NCBI GenBank assembly: GCA_963717195.1
Contig: CAVQVR010000001.1
Location: 186,001 to 250,000 of the forward strand
Reading direction: 5' to 3'
Origin: JACDAE01 sp963717195
GTDB lineage: Bacteria > Chloroflexota > Ktedonobacteria > Ktedonobacterales > Ktedonobacteraceae
Length of the DNA: 64,000 nt
A program made the translations under genes and the position numbers. This document shows positions 1-8,519 of the stretch, one piece after another (within the stretch, counting starts at the first letter, position 1; each line of letters starts with the position of its first letter). Under the pieces are notes generated by a model. That model was not told the DNA's origin, did no database searches, and was given only the letters and a program-made list of their open reading frames with translations.

Positions 1-16
1 CCTTGTAGTCTGACTG

Positions 17-852
17 CTAGGCTTCCGCGAGAGTAAGGGGGCGAATGATTTTTCCATCAATGTCCACAAACCCGTAGTCTTGGGCAAGTTGTGAAGTTAA
101 CAGGATGGTGCCGGATCGCTGCATTTTGGCCGGATCGCTCGCTAAAGCGGCAACCGCTCGTCCGACAAATTGGGGCGATTTCGGAATTACTGAGATCTAA
201 CCATTCGGCATTCGCCATGACTGCTTCTGTCCGTACCAGGCCGGGATATAGAGCAACGCTAGCGACATCATAGGGACGTAGCTCTTCAGCGCAATCCGCT
301 GCAAATTTATCGGTTGCTGCTTTGGCCATCCCATAGATAAGATTTCCCCATATGCTTTTGAGCTGCCCAAAAGGAGATGGTGACCATGAGACCACTCCGC
401 TGCTTGATCATAAGCGGGGCGGCCAAACGGCTTGCTATGAAATGGGCACGAACCCCGGCATGAAACATCGCCTCCCAGCGCCACACAGGTTGCTCCCAGA
501 AGGGGCGCTCCCACGTCCACTCGCCATTTTCGCTCATCTGCTCGTAGCCGCCCCAGATGTTATTCACCAGGAGATCCAGTCGCCCCTGCTCTGCCTGGAT
601 TTGCGCAAAGAGTGCTTCCACTTCCGTATCGTTACGATGATCACAGCAAACAGAGATGCCCCGGCCACCGAGGCACGTGACCTCAGCAGCAGTTGCTTCA
701 ATGCTTCCCGAGTACGGGCTGGAGTGTTGCTCACTGGTGCGCCCTGTCACGTAGACAGTCGCTCCCGCTTCGCCTAAACCCAGGGCTATTCCCTTGCCCA
801 CACCACGACTCGCTCCGGTGACCAGGGCAATGGTATTGATTAATGGTACCAT
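17..852 (-). pseudogene. SDR family oxidoreductase, broken by two frameshifts
   Basis: This is a short-chain dehydrogenase/reductase of about 275 residues when the frames are joined. The first part (852 down to about 345) has the NAD(P)-binding GASRGVGKG motif near residue 14 and the NNIWGG segment. The frame then shifts at the TTT run 343..345, after which the catalytic YxxxK reads as YGMAKAA, followed by the YPGLVRTE segment. A second shift at the TTT run 179..181 restores the C-terminal part ending in IIRPLTLAEA and the stop at 17..19. Removing one base at each place gives a continuous DHRS1-like protein, so both changes are single-base insertions in a GAAATC context on the coding strand. 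It is either a recent pseudogene or a gene with sequencing indels. The substrate cannot be told. It diverges from the S9 peptidase gene. Confidence 0.85.
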
Positions 853-1002
853 CTCTTCTATCCCTGTCTCGTTTCTAGCCTCCAGTATTTGGAGAAGTTG
901 ACTTCGATTGCTGTCCAGTATCAGGGTTCACTTTAACTTCTCATCTCTTTTTCTCTCCAGCTACAGGTTGCAAAAAGGGAAAATGTGTGCCATGGTTATT
1001 TT

Positions 1003-1031
1003 TTGACAGGTGTGCTACAGTTTCCTACAGC
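1003..1031 (+). promoter_or_regulatory. candidate promoter of the S9 peptidase gene
   Basis: A perfect -35 TTGACA (1003..1008) is followed after 17 nt by a weak -10 TACAGC (1026..1031). An alternative extended -10, TGCTACAGT, lies at 1013..1021. The site is 40-55 bp upstream of the start codon at 1071, which has a GAGGAG ribosome site at 1058..1063. Confidence 0.35.
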
Positions 1032-1070
1032 CCTGACATAATGATAACACACCAATAGAGGAGTACTAAT

Positions 1071-3365
1071 ATGATTGATAACGAAGACACTCCCACCATG
1101 CCACGTCCCCAGATACCACAAGAGGATGATAATCCTGCAGCGACAATACAGGTTCCTCCCGTCACTCCCGAATCCAGTGCACAAAACAATGAAACAGCAC
1201 CCACTGAACCAACGAATGAAGCGACAGAACAGACTACTACAACCCCACCTGGCGAAACAGCAGAGGGGACCTCTCCCACAACTCCACCTGAAACGGCTAA
1301 GGAGGTAACTGAGCAGAGTACAGCACCTGCATCACCAGAACCAGCAAGCGTACTTCCTTCGCCCGCATCCCTCGTGGCAAATGTCCCGGCTGCGGTTCCA
1401 GTAACGCAAGGATTACCATACGCGAGCGTTGAAGATCTACTGGCGTTGCAGATTGTCAACGATCCACAAATTTCGCCGGATGGTTTGTTGATTGCTTTCG
1501 CAGTGCTCCAGAGCGATGGCACCAAAAACACCACCAGCAGTGCGGTCTGGCTCGTAAATAGCAGTGGAGGAAAGACGCAAACACCCCGGCAAATTACGAG
1601 CGGAGAATACCTTGATACAACGCCACGCTGGTCCCCTGATGGACGTACATTGGCATTTTTGAGGGATAGTAGCGGAACAGCTCAGATCTACCTGCTCCCT
1701 ATGAGTGGTGGCGAGGTACGTCAATTAAGTACATTTGCACACGACGTGACTGAATACCGATGGCGATCCGATGGCCGGGCACTGCTGGCCCATAGCGCCT
1801 GGGGACCATCCGACGCACATGCAGACACTACAGGCAACACAACCGTCGAAGTCTTTACACGCCTGGATGCTCACTGGAACGGACAGGGATACAAGCAGGG
1901 ACGCTATCAACAACTCTGGTTGCTGCCGTTGGAAGGTTCAGCAACACGCCTGACCTCTGAACCCGTCGATCTGGAGCAATCATGCTGGTCTCCCGATGGA
2001 GCGGAGATCGTCTTTTGCGCCAATCGCCGCTCTGATCCGGATTTGAGCGCCAGCCGTGCACTGTGGATCTTGACCGTCGCCACTGGACAGATGCGCCGCC
2101 TGACACCTGAGGAAGGTCTGGCCCAGGTACCATCCTGGTCGCCTGACGGTCAAACGATTACCTATCTCTATACAGCCGATCAGACCGAGGCTGGCAACAT
2201 GTCACCCTGGCTTGTGCGAGCAGATGGTCACGAAACAGGTCATCTTATTGTACAGGATGCCGGCGAGATTACCTGTCAGACCTGGATAATAGACGAGCTA
2301 AGGAACGAATGGTTGCCTCAGCTACAATGGTATCCAGATAGCAAGTCATTGCTTGTACCAGTGCAGGAACGTGGACAGGTGCATCTGTACCGCATCAATA
2401 GTGAACATAATCAGTTGACACCCCTGACTGTGGGCAATGGACGCTATCTCAGTCCACAGCTCAGTAAAAATGGCCAGACGATTGCGCTGATACGCGCCGA
2501 CTGGTTTACTCCTGGTGATATCTGGAGTATGGATAGCACTGGTAAGAACCCACGCAAGCTAACAGGCGTGAATGATACATTTCTCAGAGGCCACCAGTGG
2601 ACACGCCCACGGCGCATTACCTGGAAAAGTTTCGACGATCTGGCGATTGAGGGCTGGCTGTATATGCCGCCGCTCCCAGAAAACACGCAAGCTCCATTGA
2701 TTCTCGCTCCTCATGGTGGACCCTCACTGGCCTGGGGAGATGCTTATGTTCACGAGTTCCAGGTACTGGCGGGTCGCGGATACGCCGTCCTGGCCGTCAA
2801 TCCCCGAGGTAGCGCAGGTTATGGAGAAGAGTTTAGTCGCAAGGTAGTCAATGACTGGGGTGGTGATGATTTCCGTGATCTCATGGCCGGACTCGATTTT
2901 GTTATCGCAACGGAAGCACTAGATGAGAAGCGACTGGGTATCGGTGGACTTAGCTACGGCGGATATATGACCAACTGGGCCATTACTCAGACAACACGCT
3001 TCAAAGCAGCGGTGAGCCGCAACGGAATCAGCTCCATTGCCAATGCATCTCTGCTTTCAGATCAGAGCATCTGGTTCAATCTGTCAATGAATGACCCGCA
3101 GATGCAACACAATCGCTCGCCACTGACCTTTGCCGATCGCATTACTGCACCATTGCTCCTGCTACACGCAGGAGGCGACTTGCGTTGCCCCTTTAGCGAA
3201 GCCTTGCAACTGTTTGTAGCGTTACGCCAACAAAAACGCAGCGTCGAACTGGTACGCTACCCCAACGCCAGTCATCTCATGGATTGGCCCGATGTTGGGA
3301 CGCCGCTGCAGCGTGTAGATCGACTGCGACGCACCCTTCAATGGTTCGAACATTTTTTGCACTAA
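1071..3365 (+). CDS. S9 family (prolyl oligopeptidase/acylaminoacyl-peptidase type) serine peptidase
   Basis: The 764-residue protein has three parts. Residues 1 to about 105 are rich in Pro, Thr, Ser and Glu, look disordered and have no signal peptide. Residues about 115-500 form a WD40/TolB-like beta propeller with repeated SPDG turns. Residues about 510-764 are the alpha/beta hydrolase domain. The catalytic triad is visible: Ser628 in GLSYGGYMT, Asp703 in HAGGDLRCP and His735 in NASHLMDWP. This order is that of acylaminoacyl-peptidase and dipeptidyl-peptidase-like S9C enzymes, which cut short peptides that fit through the propeller. The low-complexity N-terminus is unusual for the family. 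A cytoplasmic peptide-degrading role is inferred. The start is supported by GAGGAG 7 nt upstream. Confidence 0.93.
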   Translation: MIDNEDTPTMPRPQIPQEDDNPAATIQVPPVTPESSAQNNETAPTEPTNEATEQTTTTPPGETAEGTSPTTPPETAKEVTEQSTAPASPEPASVLPSPASLVANVPAAVPVTQGLPYASVEDLLALQIVNDPQISPDGLLIAFAVLQSDGTKNTTSSAVWLVNSSGGKTQTPRQITSGEYLDTTPRWSPDGRTLAFLRDSSGTAQIYLLPMSGGEVRQLSTFAHDVTEYRWRSDGRALLAHSAWGPSDAHADTTGNTTVEVFTRLDAHWNGQGYKQGRYQQLWLLPLEGSATRLTSEPVDLEQSCWSPDGAEIVFCANRRSDPDLSASRALWILTVATGQMRRLTPEEGLAQVPSWSPDGQTITYLYTADQTEAGNMSPWLVRADGHETGHLIVQDAGEITCQTWIIDELRNEWLPQLQWYPDSKSLLVPVQERGQVHLYRINSEHNQLTPLTVGNGRYLSPQLSKNGQTIALIRADWFTPGDIWSMDSTGKNPRKLTGVNDTFLRGHQWTRPRRITWKSFDDLAIEGWLYMPPLPENTQAPLILAPHGGPSLAWGDAYVHEFQVLAGRGYAVLAVNPRGSAGYGEEFSRKVVNDWGGDDFRDLMAGLDFVIATEALDEKRLGIGGLSYGGYMTNWAITQTTRFKAAVSRNGISSIANASLLSDQSIWFNLSMNDPQMQHNRSPLTFADRITAPLLLLHAGGDLRCPFSEALQLFVALRQQKRSVELVRYPNASHLMDWPDVGTPLQRVDRLRRTLQWFEHFLH

Positions 3366-3372
3366 CCGCAGA

Positions 3373-3759
3373 TCATTTAGAAGTGAAGATCTGCACAATA
3401 TAGAAGACAGCAGCAGCAGCCAGAAAGAAGCCGTAGCCTCCCGTCAGAGCACGAGAGACTGCGGTTACTCCTACGCGCGGACGGATACAATATAAAGCCG
3501 TCCGCACCGTGACGGCCAGAATACCAACCAGTAATAAAAAATTTAGAACCCTGACAGGAAACGCACCATTGAACATTGCGAATGTCAGAACAATGGCACC
3601 AAACGCCAGAAGAGCGCCAAGAATATCCAGAGCTGCTCCTCCCATAAAAAACATTTCATCAAAAGAATGCGAAAGCAATCGCGGCGTCATGCGCACAACG
3701 ATCACTAATCCTCCCACATATGCAATGATGCTTATCAATATCCATAGGAAATTTTGCAT
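3373..3759 (-). CDS. small four-helix membrane protein, unknown
   Basis: The 128-residue product has four hydrophobic stretches (roughly residues 4-23, 40-62, 68-90 and 105-125) separated by short basic loops, so it should be an integral membrane protein. No catalytic or binding motif stands out, and I do not recognise the family. It converges on the S9 peptidase with only 7 bp between the two stop codons. Codon use and hydrophobic pattern make it a real gene. Its role cannot be inferred. Confidence 0.65.
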   Translation of the reverse strand: MQNFLWILISIIAYVGGLVIVVRMTPRLLSHSFDEMFFMGGAALDILGALLAFGAIVLTFAMFNGAFPVRVLNFLLLVGILAVTVRTALYCIRPRVGVTAVSRALTGGYGFFLAAAAVFYIVQIFTSK

Positions 3760-4043
3760 GTATCTCTATCCCTACACAAATTTTTGTTCTATTTTTCCTG
3801 ATGCCATTGTACCATGTTCGTATAGTTCCTGCACTCGCTTTTCAATAGAGATCGTCAGAAAATACTAGTCCATGCAACAACAGTTTTATCTCAGCTTATA
3901 CTTAAAAGATACACCTATCACAAATAAAAAGCTCAGCAAAAGATATTCATATAGCTAAGAAAGGTATATATTCAATATAGCTATTTTCTGGCATGTGTGC
4001 TACAGTATACTCAGAAAACAGAGTGATGCGAGGTCAAGCGCTG

Positions 4044-5096
4044 ATGGCAGAACTGGTCTGGAAAGGCAAACACCAGCCTCACAATAACGCCCAGAAGCAA
4101 ACGATCCTTCAGAACTTGCGCCCACACCAACTGATGACACGAGCGTACTACCCTGCACCGCAAGAAAAACCCGAAGTCCCATCTTCATCTTATAACCGCC
4201 TGATACAGGGAGACAAACGTGAGGTTCTTCCAGCACTACAACATGAATTCACGGGTGCCATCGACCTGATCTACATTGATCCTCCCTTTATGACGGGACG
4301 TACATTTAACAACGGAACACAGATTGCCTATAGCGATACCTGGAATAATGACCTGGATAGCTACCTGCAATGGCTCTATGAAACACTACACCTCCTGTAT
4401 ATACTCCTGGCCGCCGACGGTAGCCTCTACGTCCATCTTGATTGGCGTACTTCGCATTATGCCAAATTGATCCTGGATGAGATCTTCGGCTCTACTATCC
4501 AGACCGATGGACCCGGCTTCAAAAATGAAATCATCTGGTACTATCAGTCAGGTGGACGTTCAAAAAAGTATTTCGCACGTAAACATGATAGCATCCTATT
4601 CTACACAAAATCAGGACAATACTGTTTCCATAGCGAAAGAGTGGGTATACGACGGGGGACCCAGAAACGTAATCATATGCGGAAAGAGATTGGAGTCGAT
4701 GGCCGTATCTCCTGGAGCATCCGCTCAGCGGGGCGTGTCTACACCTACAGTGAAGATAGTACCATGTCGGTCGAGGATGTCTGGAGCGACATCAGCCATT
4801 TGCACCAGCGCGACCCCGAACGTACCGGATATGCAACACAGAAACCTGAAGCTCTGCTCGAACGTATCATCCAGACATCTTCTGAAGAACACGATCTTGT
4901 GTTAGACTGCTTCTGTGGAAGTGGAGTCACTCCTACCGTTGCTGAAAAACTCGGACGCCGCTGGATTGCCAGCGACCAGAGTCAATTGGCAATCACCACG
5001 ACCCATGATCGCTTATTAGCACTTAAACAAGTGCAACCTTTTGCGCTACAATACGTGGAAGAAACAGGCAAGACCTCTTGTACTCCACAAGAATAA
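4044..5096 (+). CDS. site-specific DNA-methyltransferase (adenine-specific, beta class)
   Basis: The protein has the amino-methyltransferase motifs in beta order. The catalytic DPPF motif comes first (about residues 79-82 of the 350-residue form), and the SAM-binding motif I, DCFCGSGVT, is near the C-terminus. The TGYATQKPEALLERII segment before it is typical of Mod-like N6-adenine or N4-cytosine enzymes. The open frame extends upstream to an ATG at 3993, but that codon has no ribosome site and overlaps a TGCTACAGT extended -10 (3998..4006). I therefore prefer the ATG at 4044, with 4026 as an alternative. No restriction endonuclease gene lies beside it, so it looks like an orphan methylase. 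The next gene starts 20 bp downstream. Confidence 0.88.
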   Translation: MAELVWKGKHQPHNNAQKQTILQNLRPHQLMTRAYYPAPQEKPEVPSSSYNRLIQGDKREVLPALQHEFTGAIDLIYIDPPFMTGRTFNNGTQIAYSDTWNNDLDSYLQWLYETLHLLYILLAADGSLYVHLDWRTSHYAKLILDEIFGSTIQTDGPGFKNEIIWYYQSGGRSKKYFARKHDSILFYTKSGQYCFHSERVGIRRGTQKRNHMRKEIGVDGRISWSIRSAGRVYTYSEDSTMSVEDVWSDISHLHQRDPERTGYATQKPEALLERIIQTSSEEHDLVLDCFCGSGVTPTVAEKLGRRWIASDQSQLAITTTHDRLLALKQVQPFALQYVEETGKTSCTPQE

Positions 5097-5116
5097 GGCA
5101 GGCAAAAAGAGAAACT

Positions 5117-5926
5117 ATGCTTGAACTACTTGAACAACTATTCAGACAGGTGCGGTCATATGCACAATCGGAGCACTACGACCGACAGCAGGTCTATCAA
5201 GAGTCACCAAAGCACACGACGATGCAATTTGATCGTGATGCGGAAGATATGATTATCAACGGACTCGTCGAAAGCGGTATTGGATTTGAAGTCATTACTG
5301 AAGAGAGGCCAACCTTTTCTACAGCACCTGATCCCCACTATCGCATCGTCATCGATCCTATTGATGGCTCACAGAATATGTCTCGTGGCCTTATGACAGC
5401 AGCTATCGTGCTGGCAGTTCTGCCAATTGAAGCACCAGTTCTGCCAGAAAATGTACAATGGGCTCTGGTTGGCGAACTCTTCAGTGGTGCCGTCTACCAG
5501 GCTGCACAAGGCAATGGAGCATTTCGCAATGGACGTCGTTGCCAGGTCAGTTCTGTCAAACATATTAAAGACAGCCTGATCGGCCTCAATCTGGATGGAC
5601 GCGACCATCAAGCCCTGCGAGCGCTCCTTCTGGAAAAGCCTGGGTTTGGCAGCGTACGCCGTACCGGTAGCGCCGCCATCGATAGCGTCTATGTTGCCAG
5701 TGGTACCTACGATGCTTATATAGATGTAGGCGAGGTAGTGACTGGTGAATCATTCCTGGCCTCATTGAGCATTGTCCTTGAAGCTGGCGGAATTGTAAGC
5801 GACCAGGAAGGCAAACCCTTACAACCAATCAAGAACCTGACCGATGGTTACTCCATTGTTGTCGCAGGTTCCAGAGAGCTCCATCACGAGATTCTCACAA
5901 AGCTTGGCACCATCAAACACGTGTGA
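5117..5926 (+). CDS. inositol monophosphatase family protein
   Basis: This is a 269-residue member of the Mg2+-dependent, Li+-sensitive phosphatase superfamily (inositol monophosphatase, FBPase, CysQ). The first metal-binding motif is IDPIDGSQN, and the upstream TEE supplies the metal-coordinating Glu. The C-terminal WD motif expected around DVGEVVTGESF is missing the Trp-Asp pair, so the substrate may differ from inositol phosphate. An open frame reaches back to 5078 inside the methylase gene, but the ATG at 5117 fits the family N-terminus. It probably forms a two-gene unit with the methyltransferase and ends before the hairpin at 5996..6056. Substrate unknown. Confidence 0.82.
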   Translation: MLELLEQLFRQVRSYAQSEHYDRQQVYQESPKHTTMQFDRDAEDMIINGLVESGIGFEVITEERPTFSTAPDPHYRIVIDPIDGSQNMSRGLMTAAIVLAVLPIEAPVLPENVQWALVGELFSGAVYQAAQGNGAFRNGRRCQVSSVKHIKDSLIGLNLDGRDHQALRALLLEKPGFGSVRRTGSAAIDSVYVASGTYDAYIDVGEVVTGESFLASLSIVLEAGGIVSDQEGKPLQPIKNLTDGYSIVVAGSRELHHEILTKLGTIKHV

Positions 5927-5995
5927 GCTGGTTCCCTACGCTCACATCCAGTTGAACCAGACTATCTGGAAGACTTACACGGCTCGTTCGTAACT

Positions 5996-6056
5996 AAAAC
6001 AAAGCAGGTTGGGTGCTACAAAAATCTTTATTGTAGCGCTCAACCTGCTTTGTTTT
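5996..6056. terminator. bidirectional intrinsic terminator
   Basis: A long stem is formed by 5996..6011 (AAAACAAAGCAGGTTG) and its exact complement 6041..6056, continued by GCTACAA/TTGTAGC inside. It ends in T-rich runs on both strands and lies between the convergent phosphatase and zinc-finger genes. The right arm overlaps the zinc-finger stop codon. Confidence 0.8.
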
Positions 6057-6369
6057 ATTCCGGTCTACTACGATCTACCACTTGCTGCTCCTCAGTTATG
6101 ACTTCCTGACACAGATCAATGCACTCACCACAAATATGCACATTTTTTGGACTATTCACCATAAGTTGCACCTGATTTTGTTGTTTGCCGCAGAAAGAGC
6201 AGGCACGATTCTTCTGCTCTCCCTGCTGTATGCGCTCCATACCAACAAACTTTGTGACGCATTCGTCACAGACATAGACGCCACCTGGACCTGCAATAAG
6301 CCGACTAACCTGATCTTGATCTTTACTACAGAAAGAACAAAAGTAAGGGTATTGTGCTCTTTTTCTCAT
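6055..6369 (-). CDS. tandem ClpX-type C4 zinc-finger protein
   Basis: The 104-residue protein consists of two copies of the zinc-binding domain otherwise found at the N-terminus of ClpX. Copy one has Cys pairs at 11/14 and 34/37 (CSFC and CDEC), and copy two at 57/60 and 80/83 (CSFC and CGEC). Each pair is about 20 residues apart, as in ClpX, and followed by the helix VTKFVG or IDLCQEV. No AAA+ module follows. In ClpX this domain dimerises and binds substrates and the adaptor SspB or UmuD. A free-standing tandem could act as an adaptor or decoy, which is inference. It is 33 bp downstream of the HtpX-like gene in the sigma-factor operon. Confidence 0.85.
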   Translation of the reverse strand: MRKRAQYPYFCSFCSKDQDQVSRLIAGPGGVYVCDECVTKFVGMERIQQGEQKNRACSFCGKQQNQVQLMVNSPKNVHICGECIDLCQEVITEEQQVVDRSRPE

Positions 6370-6401
6370 TATTAAGTTAATCCTTCCTTTAATGATAAAT
6401 C

Positions 6402-7220
6402 TTACCTGACCATAGTCAAACGCTCATTTCCACTCTCCACACGCGTACCACATACCCGCGCAATACGCTCTGCCAATGATGGTTCTCCCCACCCGCTACG
6501 GTGCGAAGAACGCGTAGGGCCAGCCAACACATGCAAGCCTTCACACATACGCCCACGCCCGATCCACAACACGACCAGGGCATCTGCCGCATAACATACC
6601 TGCCTCTTCTGTCTATTAAGCAAGAACAACAAACCTGGTCCACCTATCACAACTATAAGAAGGTCTGTAAGTGGTTGATGATGCAATGCGTAGAAGAAGG
6701 CTGCGCACACTCCTATAACTACGAAGCCAGTGAGTAACAAATAGATCAACAATGCCTTCTTTACTAGTTGATAGCGTGCAACACCAGTCGCCAATAGCAC
6801 AGTAAGGCCCGATGTCGGTAGAGAACGCTCAGTATCTACGGGCAAAAGCAGTCGTATTGGCTGTTTTCTAAGAGAAGAAACGCGAACAGCTGGTGCCCAT
6901 AACTTTCTTTTGAATGTACAGTGCAGCAAAGATGATGGATATGAGACGTGCGCATCATATGCAACACGATTAAAAGCAGTGTCGATATACTCTGGAACAG
7001 GATTAGGGGCTATATGCGCCCGATAACGCTTCATGTTCCTGATAGGCCTGCGCACACGTATATGGTGTTTTATGGGTTGCTTCAATTTATGGCGTAACTG
7101 TTGCCAGGCATCCTGTGGTAGTGGCTGTTCACGCAAGCGAGGGCCATAATACGCAACAAGACGCTGCTCCAGATCGACACCCGTATTAGTCTGCTTCTGT
7201 TCATCTGATGAATGCTGCAC
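6402..7220 (-). CDS. membrane protein resembling a degenerate HtpX/M48 peptidase
   Basis: The 272-residue protein has a basic, probably cytoplasmic N-terminal half and two membrane helices near residues 155-180 and 184-202. The C-terminal segment AADALVVLWIGRGRMCEGL followed by EPSLAERIARVCG is laid out like the end of M48 (HtpX-like) peptidases, where an EAD motif supplies a zinc ligand and THPxxxxRI follows. Here the ligand Glu is Ala, and no HExxH is present, so proteolysis is unlikely. It starts 6 bp after the sigma-factor gene and is surely cotranscribed with it, so an anti-sigma or regulatory role is possible. That family link is tentative; unknown membrane protein is the safe label. 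Confidence 0.55.
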   Translation of the reverse strand: MQHSSDEQKQTNTGVDLEQRLVAYYGPRLREQPLPQDAWQQLRHKLKQPIKHHIRVRRPIRNMKRYRAHIAPNPVPEYIDTAFNRVAYDAHVSYPSSLLHCTFKRKLWAPAVRVSSLRKQPIRLLLPVDTERSLPTSGLTVLLATGVARYQLVKKALLIYLLLTGFVVIGVCAAFFYALHHQPLTDLLIVVIGGPGLLFLLNRQKRQVCYAADALVVLWIGRGRMCEGLHVLAGPTRSSHRSGWGEPSLAERIARVCGTRVESGNERLTMVR

Positions 7221-7225
7221 GATAC

Positions 7226-7792
7226 TTACCTCTCCTCCCTCTCTGCTTCTAAGAGTACACGAAGGCGCTCACGAGCACGGTTCAGGCGCGATTTGACAGT
7301 TCCTATGGGCCAGCCTAACACCTGTGCTATATCGACTTCGGTCAGATCAGCCCCGTAACGTAAAGCGATAACGCGGCGTTGATCTGCATTCAGTTGCGCT
7401 AATGCCAGCTGTACCTCCTCACGCCGCGCCACCAGTTCCTGTACATCAATACTGCTCAGGGAGTTCGTACCGGAACTGATCTCCGCTTCAGCTATCTCGG
7501 CCAGAGAAATAGGGCGCTCATAGAGGCGATACTTCTCCATCACATCCAACGCGTGGCGATAGAGGATACGCATCAGCCAGGGACGAAATGGGTTTCCCGC
7601 CTGGAAGCGTGGCAATCCACGCCAGGCCAGCAAAAAAGCTCCCTGCGTGATCTCCTCGGCCAGGGCACGATGATGACAGAGGCGCAACGCCGTCGCCATC
7701 GCAACGGCATGATGAGCCTCCCAGAGCTGACGAAACGCCTCCTGGTCCCCACGAGTTGCGCATAATATAAGCTCCGCTTCGCTGGCAATCAC
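7226..7792 (-). CDS. ECF-type RNA polymerase sigma factor
   Basis: The 188-residue protein has sigma-70 region 2 (about residues 20-85; AEEITQGAFLLAWRGL and the FRPWLMRILYRHALD recognition segment) and region 4 (about 125-180; the helix-turn-helix in LTEVDIAQVLGWPIGTVKSR), joined by an acidic linker. It lacks regions 1 and 3, as ECF factors do. The start codon is GTG, preceded by GAAGGGAGG. It heads a three-gene operon with the HtpX-like membrane protein (6-bp gap) and the zinc-finger protein. An ECF-like promoter lies directly upstream, suggesting autoregulation. The signal is unknown. Confidence 0.93.
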   Translation of the reverse strand: MIASEAELILCATRGDQEAFRQLWEAHHAVAMATALRLCHHRALAEEITQGAFLLAWRGLPRFQAGNPFRPWLMRILYRHALDVMEKYRLYERPISLAEIAEAEISSGTNSLSSIDVQELVARREEVQLALAQLNADQRRVIALRYGADLTEVDIAQVLGWPIGTVKSRLNRARERLRVLLEAEREER

Positions 7793-7818
7793 GCAAAAAC
7801 CTCCCTTCTATTAGAAAT

Positions 7819-7847
7819 ACTACGGGGAGATAGGCACTAAAGGTTCC
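7819..7847 (-). promoter_or_regulatory. candidate ECF-type autoregulated promoter
   Basis: Read on the minus strand, GGAACC (7847..7842) is followed after exactly 17 nt by CGTAGT (7824..7819). GGAAC plus a CGT element at 16-17 nt is the common pattern recognised by ECF sigma factors. It lies 27 bp before the GTG start of the sigma gene. Confidence 0.5.
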
Positions 7848-7925
7848 GTCTGATAGAAATTGCCCGGTTCTCCATGACTCACCAGACAACAGATACGTTG
7901 GGATTTTACCGTAGAAACACATTCT

Positions 7926-7970
7926 AAAAAAGAGAACCCTCCTATTTGTTATTAGGGGGGTTCTCTTTTT
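7926..7970 (-). terminator. intrinsic terminator
   Basis: The arms 7926..7944 and 7953..7970 pair with one mismatch around an 8-nt loop. The stem includes GAGAACCC/GGGTTCTC-type pairing and ends in a T run on either strand. On the minus strand it closes the small cysteine-rich gene at 8037..8249. Confidence 0.8.
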
Positions 7971-8036
7971 CTTTTCTCTCTTTGCCTGACAAGCATCTGT
8001 ATGTGCACACATATCACTAGACAGAGGGGTATGGGG

Positions 8037-8249
8037 CTATCTATTCCAATACTGCACGACGCAATCGTGCGAGCAAAAATGCAGACGTGTCCCTTCCGGG
8101 CGTACTGCACAGAAAACATGCACCTTATTTTCGCAATGGAAATTAGCACATGAGAGTATCACTTCCCCTTTTATGGTTGTACACACATGGCACACGGTAT
8201 CAGCCTGTGTGTCGATATTTTTGTTTTCCTGCTCAACGGTAACGGACAT
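8037..8249 (-). CDS. small cysteine-rich zinc-binding-like protein
   Basis: The 70-residue product has Cys pairs spaced like a treble-clef or FCS-type finger: CHVC at about 20-23, CANFHC at about 34-39, FC at about 47 and FCSHDC at about 58-63. The closing FCSHDC followed by VVQYW resembles MYM/FCS and TRASH-like metal-binding domains. It stands alone, with its own terminator. A small metal-binding or protein-interaction role is inferred. No specific family is recognised. Confidence 0.55.
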   Translation of the reverse strand: MSVTVEQENKNIDTQADTVCHVCTTIKGEVILSCANFHCENKVHVFCAVRPEGTRLHFCSHDCVVQYWNR

Positions 8250-8320
8250 GAATAATCTCCTAACCAGACTTCAACTTACTCTATCCGAATATGTTTCGGA
8301 CTGACAGGAAGAGAGTTTAG

Positions 8321-8397
8321 AACGAAAAGGCTAGTAATGCAACATGCTGAGCATAGGGGTTTGACATTAGTCCTGTAGGAGATAGTACCTTGCAATT
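8321..8397. repeat. 77-bp dispersed repeat, copy A
   Basis: The 77 bases match 17891..17967 in the same orientation with 7 mismatches by my count. This copy is intergenic, just upstream of the rhodanese-metallo-hydrolase gene. In one minus-strand frame both copies encode the peptide core RTNVKPLCSACCIT, and three of the four differences in that core are silent. This suggests a coding remnant. Confidence 0.8.
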
Positions 8398-8519
8398 CTC
8401 TCCTCCTCAAGACCCATAAGAAGATACATCTGTAGGCCGATGCGTTTGCCTTCCAGTATAAGTATACTTCCGTGACAGCTACCACCACATATCCGAATTT
8501 GAAGGAAAAGGAACAAGCC

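Noticed and set aside
1025..1534. Minus-strand 169-codon frame rich in Val, Ser and Gly
   Set aside because: It is the mirror of the Pro/Thr-rich N-terminus of the S9 peptidase and has no independent features.
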